A stretch of 64,000 bases of DNA from positions 9,505,595 to 9,569,594 of the forward strand of contig CM044962.1 of the NCBI GenBank assembly GCA_024516035.1, given 5' to 3'. Below the pieces are notes generated by a model. The model did no database searches, was not told the origin of the DNA, and saw only the letters and a program-made list of their open reading frames with translations. How positions within the stretch are numbered: the first letter of the stretch is position 1; each line of letters starts with the position of its first letter. The stretch is from Bactericera cockerelli. Lineage: Eukaryota > Arthropoda > Insecta > Hemiptera > Triozidae. This document shows, piece by piece, positions 1-11,500 of the stretch. The position numbers and the translations under genes are program-made.

Positions 1-569
1 GATAAACCTGATGAAAAAACAAATGGCACTAAAAATCGTTGGTAATTTAATAAATATTTTGATTTTAAGTGAGAAAAAAAAAAAATCTTCGAGAGGTAGG
101 TATGAGTAAAGACAGCAACTTACATTCTATTAGGAAAATTTTGACACAAAAATACATAACATAGTTGTTATTCTTATGACAATGATTGAATTTGGCTAGT
201 CAAATGAATGTAAAAGTTCAGTGAAATACATTTATTATTATAGACTGGTTGGAGTTTCACAAGGGAAGCACCAATTATCACACCGACCTCTATTTAGATC
301 TATTGTGACCAAAAACTACTTAGTGAAATGAAAAATACAAATGATTTAAAATAATGAGAGGTAGTAAATATAACTAGATAAATATTAATGAATAGATAGG
401 TAACGTTCCCGTCAATAGAGTTAATCAAGTGAGTACCGAGACTCCCTATGGAAGAGAATGCCGTTGGCATTAGCACCGCCCTTGATCAAGTTTTGTTTTA
501 TTAATTTCAATTTCTATGTAAATATTCTATGTACTTTATTGTACATAAAACTTGATCTAACATGTTTTA

Positions 570-779
570 ATAATAATAATATCGCCTTATTTATACTGCC
601 CGATTAGGACTATTAAAGTCCCATTATTCCAGCAGTAAGCCCAAGACGTATTATTATGTGGTAAAAATCCCAAATGGGAGGATAACTTGTCTTGTCCCGG
701 CTGGGTTTCGAACCCGCGACCTCTGGAATATCTGGATTCACACAGTGCCGCCTTTACCACTGAGCTACCGGGGCAGACA
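570..779 (-). repeat. tRNA-headed SINE family A, full length
   Basis: Minus-strand head with box A TAGCTCAGTGGTAAAGG and box B GGGTTCGAAACCC, a body ending CGGGCAGTATAAATAAGGCG and an (ATT)n tail. About 205 bp; the best-represented family in the window. Bases 1-569 show no gene, only dispersed-repeat fragments. Confidence 0.85.
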
Positions 780-982
780 TAATATAAGAGGTAGGTGTTT
801 ACTAGCTTAAAATTAGCAAGTACTTTCTACCAAACATATCACTCCTGTGATCGGTGGAGACTCCTCCTTTGTTTGAGTGTTTCAACTAGGGGTTATTAGT
901 GTTATGATAAGATCAAGTGAAGTGAGTTGCAACACTGGAGTTGGTGTTCTAGCACTAGGACAAGAGTTCAGACAACTTCTAT

Positions 983-2480
983 CTGTCATTTGGTCTTCTC
1001 ACACTTCTTGATGTTGTTATTAAAAATCAAGCTGGAGTTAATGTCTTATAGGTCGATAGTTTAGAACACTTTGCTCTGTTATTTGGTCTTCTAACACTTC
1101 TTGATGTTCTTATTAAAAATCAAGCTGGAGTTGATGTCTTATAGGTTGATAGTTTAGAACACTTTGCTCTGTTATTTGGTCTTCTAACACTTCTTGATGT
1201 TCTTATTAAAAATCAAGCTGGAGTTGATGTCTTATAGGTTGATAGTTTAGAACACTTTGCTCTGTTATTTGGTCTTCTAACACTTCTTGATGTTCTTATT
1301 AAAAATCAAGCTGGAGTTGATGTCTTATAGGTTGATAGTTTAGAACACTTTGCTCTGTTATTTGGTCTTCTAACACTTCTTGATGTTCTTATTAAAAATC
1401 AAGCTGGAGTTGATGTCTTATAGGACGATAGTTTAGACCACTTCGATCTATCATTTGGTCTTCTGACACTTCTTGATGTTCTTATTAAAAATCAAGCTGG
1501 AGTTAATGTCTTATAGGTCGATAGTTTAGAACACTTTGCTCTGTTATTTGGTCTTCTAACACTTCTTGATGTTCTTATTAAAAATCAAGCTGGAGTTGAT
1601 GTCTTATAGGTTGATAGTTTAGAACACTTTGCTCTGTTATTTGGTCTTCTAACACTTCTTGATGTTCTTATTAAAAATCAAGCTGGAGTTGATGTCTTAT
1701 AGGTTGATAGTTTAGAACACTTTGCTCTGTTATTTGGTCTTCTAACATTTCTTGATGTTCTTATTAAAAATCAAGCTGGAGTTGATGTCTTATAGGTTGA
1801 TAGTTTAGAACACTTTGCTCTGTTATTTGGTCTTCTAACACTTCTTGATGTTCTTATTAAAAATCAAGCTGGAGTTGATGTCTTATAGGACGATAGTTTA
1901 GACCACTTCGATCTATCATTTGGTCTTCTGACACTGGTTGGTGTTCTTATTAAAAATCAAGCTGGAGTTGTTGTCCTAGCACTAGGACAAGAGTTTAGAC
2001 CACTTTGCTCTGTCATTTGATCTTCTGACACTTATTGATTCTATTCATGAAGATCTAGTGAATAGAAGGGCTTTACAGGAGTTATTGTCCTAGCACTAGG
2101 ACGATAGTTCAGACCACTTTACTCTGTCATTTAGTCTTCTAACACTGGTTGATGTTCTTATGAAAAATCTAGCTGGAGTTTATGTCCTAGCAGTAGGACA
2201 AGAGTTTAGACTATCACTTCGCTCTGTCATTTGGTCTTCTGACACTTCTTGATTCTATTCATGAAGATCTAGTGAATAGAAGAGCATTACAGGAGTTATT
2301 GTCCTAGCACTAAGAAAATAGTTTAACCCACTTTGCTCTGTCATTTGGTCTTCTGACAATTCTTGATTCTATTCATGAAGATCTAGAGAACAGAAGGGCA
2401 TTACACGAGTTATTGTCCTAGCACTAGAACGATAGTTTAGACCACTTCGCTCTGTCATTTGGTCTTCTGACACTTCTTGA
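983..2480 (-). repeat. Tandem array derived from the KDSR stop-codon region
   Basis: About 16 copies of a unit containing the end of KDSR exon 6 (reverse complement of TTTGGTCTTCTNACACTTCT). Copies next to the gene are spaced about 113, 113, 101, 113 and 99 bp; distal ones are a homogenised 93-bp ladder (for example starts at 1121, 1214 and 1307). Some units carry the palindrome GTCCTAGCACTAGGAC. The array probably forms most of the KDSR 3' UTR or flank. Repetition and the match to coding sequence are seen directly; inclusion in the transcript is inferred. Confidence 0.9.
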
Positions 2481-2544
2481 TCATATTGTCGAACGTCCAG
2501 TGAAGGTAAATGGACACCAGACGCAGTGGCCCCATCAACAAAGC
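2455..2544 (-). CDS. KDSR: KDSR exon 6 with stop codon
   Basis: This exon of 29 codons plus TGA is too short to be found by length alone. The acceptor is TTCCACAG|GCTTTG. It encodes LLMGPLRLVSIYLHWTFDNM then IKKCQKTK, matching the C-terminal hydrophobic segment and basic tail of KDSR. Phase 0 fits exon 5. The codons for IKKCQKTK and the stop recur about 15 more times in the 3' flank (array at 983-2480). Confidence 0.85.
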   Translation of the reverse strand, partial: ALLMGPLRLVSIYLHWTFDNMIKKCQKTK

Positions 2545-5500
2545 CTGTGGAAGAGATAATTCGATTAGATGAATTAAAAGCTTTAGCTTAGGAAAAATAC
2601 ACCAGGAAATATGTTATCTTGTTATTTTTTTTATTTTTTAATCTCTCTTTACACGCAAGAATAATGCTGCAATTACGTAAACAGATTTGAGGGACACTGT
2701 ATACAGACTGAAGACCTATATTCAGGCCCTCTCTACATCTTTGTTTAAATTGTTCCAAAATGGGATAGAGATCCAAATTTGCACTGTTACAATAATTATT
2801 TAATATATGTACGAATTTCTTTGTGGTGAAGCACAAGGCCTCTTCACAATTTTTGTGGGTAGCGCAGCATTACTAAGAGCCTCCTTTACATTTCGAATTA
2901 TTCTATTACATTAATTTCTTTTTACTCTGGTAATGCCGCCACTGGTCGTTACTCATACAAGTAACTACTCATTTTTCCTCACGAGGTATGAGTGGACCCC
3001 GAACATCCAAGTACAGAGCAGAAAAATTCCTGCCCCGCTGGGGATCGAACCCAGGTCACCGTGCGTGCAAATTCGGGGTCCACTCATACCTCGTGAGGAA
3101 AAATGAGTAGTTACTTGTATGAGTAACGACCAGTGGCGGCATTACCAGAGTAAAAAGAAATTAATGTAATAGAAAAAATTCGAAATGTAAAGGAGGCTCT
3201 TAGTAACGCTGCGCTACCCACAAAAATTGTGAAGAGGCCTTGTGCTTCACCACAAAGAAATTCGTACATAATTATTTAATATTATTAGAGAGGAGATGAG
3301 TGGGACCATCCACAGAACGTCTCCTATATGTGTGCAAAATTTCATCAAAATCCGTCGAGTAGTTTCCGAGATTTGCGCGTTACAAAAAATACTTTAAATA
3401 GACCGACAGACGGACACAAAACCAAATTTGCTCAGGAGGTTATGAAAGGTCCAGAAATAAGAAAAAAAATTGAAATCGGAGCAAAAAAGTGTTTCTTTTT
3501 TACAAAAACGAACAAACACAATACTTCGATTTCTAATATTAGAAATTTCTCAGAAGTAAAATGCCAATGGTAGGAATCGCACCCAGGACCTGAGAACATA
3601 GGCAGGCTTACCTGGACAAGAGTGTCCTGTATGGAGACAATAGGGGACATGCCTGCAGCGAGAGTGGTTATCATGAAACTCTCCAGGCCAACAGTACTGG
3701 CGTATTCTCCTTTCTGAAATATGTAGAGGTAAAGAAAATTAGCCAGCGTCGCGTCGATGCGATGGCGCGTTGAATGCACCGGTTCTCGTAGGATCACCGA
3801 AGTGAAGCAACGTCCACTGAGGTGAAGACTTCGTGATGCTGGCATTGCGGCCCAACCCAGGCTAGGTGAGGTTAATGTGGGTAGCAGGTCTGTGAGTTTC
3901 CTGCGAATGGAGGTTAACACCCCCGTCGTGATATGATCATGCAGTTGACAGCGACGCGACGTTAGAACTCAAATATAAAAAAATAGAAAATGAATGATCA
4001 TCATTATTGATCATCATTATAATGCCTACTCAGTAGTCACCGTGGTCGAGTAGAGTATCGCACTAGGCTTGCACGCACAATGACCAGGGTTCGAATCCTG
4101 CGATATCAGAGGGGAGGCATACTACGGGATGGGCAGGTTACAACACAGACCACAAGCGTCTACAGTAGCTCCTGTTTCATGGCTACGAAATAAAAAAGGC
4201 TGTGAAACACTCATTAAAAAATAAAAAAATAAACAAGAGAAGCTTATACCGTCAGAGCGCACAATTAGCTCCGTGGTAAGATCATTCACTTGCCATGCGG
4301 AAACCGGGGTTCAAAAACCAGAGCCGACAGAATAATTGTAAAAAGGGCGTCTAAAGTAGCTACTGTTTCATGGCTACGAAATAAAAGAGGCTGTGAAACA
4401 CTCATCTTTAAAAATAAAAATAAAATCTCACCAAAATGTCTTCAACCACAAGCGTCTACAGTAGCTCCTGTTTCATGGCTATAAAATAAAAAGGCTGTGA
4501 AACACTCATCTTTAAAAATAAAAAATAAATCTCACCAAAGTGTCTTCAACCACAAGCGTCTACAGTTGCTCCTGTTTCATGGTTACGAAATAAAAAGGCT
4601 GTGAAACACTCATCTTTTAAAAAATCTAATATTAGATATCTCAGAAGTCAAGAATATCTAATATTAGATATTCTCGGAAGAGCACTCAATCTCACCAAGG
4701 CGTCTTCGAGCAACTGTCTCGCCACATGACCGGGACTGTAGAGTCCGCTCGTCTGACAGATCAAGCTGGTCTCGCGAGGTTTCGACTTCTCCTCATTCTC
4801 AAAGCCTGGGGTGTCCGTGTCGGGAGGCATACACAGCGTGACGGTCAGTCCACTCTGCTTCACCTGGGAGGACAATCGAGTGAGTTATTAATACTTGTAA
4901 TAATATTATTATTATTATAGAAAGCTTTGTTGGATAAAACAAAAAATATATACAGTAGAATACAAAGAAATATAAAGAAAAACAAAAAGATTAAGCAAAT
5001 ATATACAAGAAAAAAAAGAGAATGAAGTTAATGTCCTACCTAAAGGGCGGGGTTATTGCCTGTGGCAATCTCTTCCACCCAACTCTTAATTCCAAACAAT
5101 ATAATAATAATAATAATAATATTAATAATAATTCCGTGTTCGTGAGATTCTTATATGATGGTGGTGTTCAACCGACTTCAGTAGCTTGATCGATAAGGCG
5201 ACGGACTTGTAACCTGGAGGTCGGTGGTTCAAGTCCCGGTTTCAGCGTAAATTTAGTAAAGCGAGTTTCAGTAGTTGTGATATCAGGAAAGTGATTAGTA
5301 CAAATATGTTAACTTTTTATATCATCGTGGTGAAAGAATTATAAGGACTCCCAGATCCAATGTCTAGGCTCCTTTCATGTCCATTAATTTTATTTGGTTT
5401 TCACGTCCTGATTTGAGATAGTCAGGACGGTGGTTTTACTCTCCATTCGCTGGAAATCGTGCTAGCTACCCACATTAACCTCACTGTTCCCTACCCAGCC

Positions 5501-8500
5501 TGGGTAGGGAACAGAAAATTCTGTGTTAAAAGTCTGCTCCAACCGGAAATCAAATCGAAATGGCTAATTTGATTTATTTCAATGGATAATCACTAAAAAG
5601 TTAGTTAATAATCCTCATGTTCAAACCGAGGAGTGTTCATAACCACAAGGAGTGAGAAGGTCGGTGGTTTGAGTCCGCAGCGTCAGGAATAAAAACAAAA
5701 CCATGTTTGAGTAAAAAAATTCACTTCTGTCGTAATCCAGAACAATAAAATCAATACCTCTCAATTACTGTTATAATATTTTGTCATTGTTCATTAAGCG
5801 CGAAATTAATAGACGTTTTTGTAATACTTCTGTGGCGCTAAGTCACGGATTGCGTACTGTGTCAGCTGTCAGATAGGGAAAACCGACGCTTTGCAATGAC
5901 TGAAGTTATCGATGTTGTCTATTAATTTCACCCTAAATTACCTAATTACCTACCTACGTTTGGTTTTGTTTAACGTTTATTTAACATCTAGGTCATTGCA
6001 GACGGGGAATTTCCATTCACTGGAAACTCACAAAGCATGCATCCACATGAACCTCACCCACATGACAAAATAACAAATCGCTAGAGGACTATAAACAGAG
6101 AACAGACTAGCCAACCCTTACAAGCCAGGCTAGCTTGCAGTTTCCAAGGGTTTAATGGCTTATAAAGAAAAGTCCAAGTCCTCACGATGGTTGAGCCAAC
6201 TATGTGGTTCAGGACGAGCCAACTTTGAAATTAAGTTGGCTGGAGACCATCACTCACCCCTCCAGCTGTAGCCAAGATGGCTACAACAACAACAACAAAA
6301 TAACAATAAGGGTATACTCACTACATTACCCACCTTTAAAAGATAAAAATCTTGTGCTGAAGGATTACTTAAAATTCCGACTTAAGGGCGTGTGTGCATG
6401 GCTTATCTTGACTTTTTTTATTTTTATTTATTAGATAATAATATTCTCAAATTGAGGATAGTCTACATAAGAGAAAAACATCGAGATACAATTATATTAT
6501 TTTAAATACTATTCTAAGATGCTACTACTACTATTAAAGTTAACAGTGTAAATGAAATAATTTCCTCTGTTTGGTTCAGGTCTTAATTTATCTACCTATA
6601 ACTTTCAGAAGTTTGTCATAAGGCATATCTATATCTAGTATTTCGTATTTTTAATTGAATCCTGTTTCATAATTTGGCTACACTGGATTTTACCTCCATA
6701 TACAGGGCTAGATTTTACCTCCATGTACAGGGCTAGATTTTACCTCCATATACAGGGCTAGATTTTACCTCCATGTACAGGGCTAGATTTTACCTCCATG
6801 TACAGGGCTAGATTTTACCTCCATATACAGGGCTAGATTTTACCTCCATGTACAGGGCTAGATTTTACCTCCATATACAGGGCTAGATTTTACCTCCATG
6901 TACAGGGCTAGATTTTACCTCCATGTACAGGGCTAGATTTTACCTCCATATACAGGGCTAGATTTTACCTCCATGTACAGGGCTAGATTTTACCTCCATG
7001 TACAGGGCCTCCGCGAATCCCTTGAGGCCGAACTTGGAGCTGGTGTACGCGGCCATACCGTAGATGCCGAGGTTGGCCGCTTGGGAGGCCGTGATGACAA
7101 TGGCCCCGCGGCCTCTCTGCTTCATGCCTTCCACCAGAGCCTTGGTGACGTGGATGGTCCCGTAGAGATTCAGATCAATGACCGTCTGGAATTTGGTACT
7201 AAATTATTAATAATAATAGAAAATCTTTTAAGGGCAAAGTTTTATAAGTAAAGCTATTATGCCCAAAACAAGCATTCATCAAGCTAAAAATAATTTCTTA
7301 GAAGCAATTTTACAAAGGAAAAAAATATCTTTGTAAAATTATTAAAAATAAATTAATAAAATATAACAATAAATGTTTAAATACTTAGTATTGATATAAG
7401 TAGGGCTGTTGGGTACAAGAACTCATTGTCACTGCGAGCTGAGAGAAACAATTAAATTTATTTATTTAAGGAACTGCTCTATAACGAGTTGCCACAAATA
7501 TAGGTAACTAGCGGGCTGTCGCCCGCTTTGCGGCCAAGGCATGGCCGTGAAAGCAAAAATCCTTTTTCGCCAATGGCAGGTGTTGTAGTGGGAATTTCGA
7601 AAAATCCCGTCTTATTGCACATCTAGACCATAAGACAAAGCTACCTACCAAATTTCAGCTTCCTAGGACTTACGGTTTGGGCTGTAGAGCGATGATCAGT
7701 CAGTCAGTGACTTTGACATTTATATATTAAGATATGCCACATTTTTTTTTTTTGACTTGTGATGTTAGTAAAGTGTCCTTAAATATTTATTTCTCAATTT
7801 CTCATCAACAGAAAATCTCACGCAAACCCCTCTTATTGTTTTATTTATATTTTTTTCAATTTTTATAAACTCTCAAACATTCCAGCCCCATCTTCACATT
7901 CAACACCTCGCACTTTCTTTCTCATCCCCCTCATTCTTATATTTACAGCTCTGATGATTGAAATCTGTACTTTGACCCTGAGCCATCCTAGTGTTAGGTA
8001 TCCTAGTGTTATGCCACAAATAGATCTTTTGTGACAGTTAATTAATTAAAATAAATAAAATGTTTCATCAGTAACAGTATTTGATTAGGATATATGATAG
8101 TATGTACAATAAATTGTTTATATTGTTGTTTGTAAAAAAAAGAAAACAACAAAAATTGAAATTTAAGAACAACATACAACCTAATAAATAAATGTGTTTC
8201 TTTGTGTTACTATATCACCATTTAAGTGGGTAGCACAGAATAATAGGATTTTTTCTTTTCCTTGAACATTCCAAAAATCACACCACTGGTCACTGTGCTC
8301 ACATTAAAGCAGCTACTCATTTTTCCTCACGATCGAGGTATGAGTGTGTCCGGTAGCTCAGTGGTAAAGGTGGTAAAGCACTGTGAATCCAGAGGTTGCA
8401 TAATAATATGTCTTGGGCTTACTGCTAGAATAATGAGACTTAAGAGTTCTGATTGGGTAGTATAAAGAAATATTATTATTATGAGTGGACCTCTTCACAT

Positions 8501-11500
8501 TTGCTGGGATTTAAACTCAGGTCACCATGTTTACAAGCCTAGCATGCTACCGTGCTACCCACTTGACCATGGTGACTCTTTATTATCTAATGATGCTTGG
8601 CTTTATAATTATAAATATTGTATACCTACCCTAATTTCCTTCATGGTCATCTGCTCCAAGGTTCCACACAGTGCCATACCTGCACAATTGACCAACATGT
8701 ACACTGGTCCACACCTGTCAATAGCTGGCTGAAGGAGATCTTTAATGTTATCGTAGTCTTTGGAAATATCCACTGACACATACTCGATGAACTGGGTGAA
8801 CTTGGGATTTGGTGGAATTGCCTGACGGATTTCTTCGATGGCTGCAAGTAACTTTTTCTCGTCTCTTGCTATGATGCTTACATGAGCTCCACGTTTGATT
8901 GCTTCAATTGCCACTTCCTTGCCAATACCACTGGAACCCCCTGTGATCTGTTGGAAGAAAAAAACCTTAATAACTTACCTGTAGAGATAGGCAAAACTCG
9001 AGTTCTAAAACTATTTACATAAAATAGTTTTAGATATTCTCTCACAGTTAAAATATGTAAGAAAAAAATAATATACCATTTGATTCCTAAAAAATACAGG
9101 TGTCTCTCACTTGGCACTGCTACAAAGGGACCTACTAGCAAAAGCCCTGGAATTCTTGGACTTGCAGTGAGTGTGATGGTCAGTCAATCATAAAATTGAT
9201 GAGAGAGAGAAAAAAAAACATTAATTTAAAAGCCAAGTCATTTTTAAAACTAAAATAGAGATTGGGAATACTAGCAAATAATGACATGCATGTGGTTTTT
9301 TTGTGTTATCTTGTCACACCTGTAGTGAGTGGGTATCATTTAAGATTATACCAATTTTGAAATTTTCCAATATCCATATAACTAATTATATTCCTTCTTG
9401 TAATGGCACCACTGATTGCTTTTTCATACAAATAACTTCTTATTTTTCTTCACAATATATAGGTGGACCCCAGACATCAGAAGTACAGAAAAGAAAATTT
9501 CTGTGCTATAGGAAATTAAATACCTGGGCCAATGAACATGCAAGCAATACTCCAGTTAGTCACCAAACGTTGACTACACACTATCAAATAATGGTTTGAC
9601 TGTGACAGTAAAAAAACAAGGCTGACATCTGACATGACAGTCTTCCACAAAATGGAGTATAATAAACAAGAAATATCTATATTTTGTAATATTTATTTTT
9701 AACCCAGATAACGCGGTGAAATTTTCTGTTTTATTTTTTTGGAGTGATATAAATTGAGTCCTGAATCAAAATAAGTGCTGTCAACTTATCACTCGGACTC
9801 AAAACAAAGAGCTTAAGGTGTCGCCAACTAACCTCAACAAGCTGAATTAATTAGAAAAATCCACAATGTATTGGAGAGCAGATGGCTTTTCCAATAGTTA
9901 ATGGAAAATGAGCTTACGGTTGTCGTTCGTCAATCTTCTTCTGCTCTACGCTGGGGCCGCTGATCAAGATGGTAAGTCGCCAGGCCTGGCGAAAGCGGCT
10001 AGCGGAGCAAGATGATACGGTGGATGGTTGCGATGTGTGCTGGTCAAGAGTTGATTAATTAAGAAAGAACTTTCCTCACGAAGAGTCCGACGTGAGATTT
10101 TCCATCGAGTTGGAGACAACCAATTGCGCACGCAATCGCTCATGGAGGTAGATATAAGTGGTCATTCATAGCAAAAAAAGTGAAGCCCTAACATTTCCCC
10201 CCCATAGAATCCAACAGGATTATCTAATGGTCAATGTTCTTCCTGCAGCAAGAAATGAACGGTGAATATGGTATGGGCATGGAGGTGATGAATGATAAAA
10301 GGGTGATAAAATTATGATAACCAACTTATTTTGAAGATATTGCAAATTGAAATTTCTCCCCTGAGAATCTATATAAAAATTAAATGAAAATTAATTGCTC
10401 AACCTGAAGCTAGGATTAAAATTAAAGTACCTCAGACAGCAACCACAAAGTTAAATGATCAGTAATACTTTTACAAATTATTATGGAAGAAAAGGGTTAA
10501 TTGGTTAATTGATAATAAAAAAAAATAGTGAAAAAATTCCAATAGGAAAAAATGAAAATAAATAAGTTTTAGCTTCCTATTTACAAATTTAAGCTTGGCT
10601 GCTTAAAGGTTAGTCGCGGGGATCGCCCACGGGTAGAAGGGCAAGTTTGGAGGCTGGTCGTGTCAGCACACCATGAGATGTTCGAACCGTTGCAACACGG
10701 ACAACATTATCCTTGCCGGGCATCACATTGATTACAATTCCAATGGGCCACTGTTGAGGTGGACAATTTGGAGTATGAAGAATCACAACATCGTTGATCT
10801 TGACATTATCATTAGAGGAGGTCCATTTGTTCCTTTGGATCAATGTGTTAAGGTAATCAGATTTCCATCGCTTCCAGAAACACTGTGTTACCTGTGTGAC
10901 AAGAAGCCAGCGCTTCAAAGGTGGGATATAATCTGTTGAGGTATCTTTCTCAGCACGAGCTAACAAAGGCGCTCCTGTCAAGAAGTGTCCAGGAGTCAAG
11001 ACATCCACTCCGTCGTTGGGATCTACACTGATGGCGCACAAGGGTCTGGAATTGCAGATAGCCTCACATGATACCAGGATGGTTGAAAACTCTTCAAAGT
11101 TGAAGGTTTGATTATTCAACACATGTTTGAGATGTTTCTTGACAGATTTCACACCCGCTTCCCAGAGTCCACCAAAGTTGGGAGCAGATGGAGGATTAAA
11201 GTTCCATTGAATTTCACGTGATAGAAGATGAGATGCAATCTGACCTTGTGATGAGGAAAGAAACTGTTGAGTTTCAGAGATGTGACGGGATGCTCCTTGA
11301 AAGTTAGTTCCATTGTCTGAAAAGATATTAGAAGGAAGTCCGCGTCTTCCGATGAACCGATCTAATGCAGCCAGAAACAAGGGGTAGATAATGAGGATAA
11401 TAACTCAAGATGAATTGCTTTGACTGACATGCAGATAAAGATAGCAAAATATGATTTTACAATTGGAGAATTGCGACGTGGTCCAGATTTCAAGGAGAAA

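Noticed and set aside
983..2480. CRISPR-like periodic array
   Set aside because: Units are contiguous tandem copies without unique spacers, and the DNA is eukaryotic.
3432..3920. Single long minus-strand frame of 162 codons
   Set aside because: Only 3612-3713 is coding (KDSR exon 5); the rest is SINE and repeat sequence on both sides of good splice sites.
9867..10193. Hammerhead ribozyme in the LTR
   Set aside because: A stem-like CACGAAGAGTCCGACGTGAG and GAAA were noticed, but the conserved CUGAUGA core is absent on both strands.
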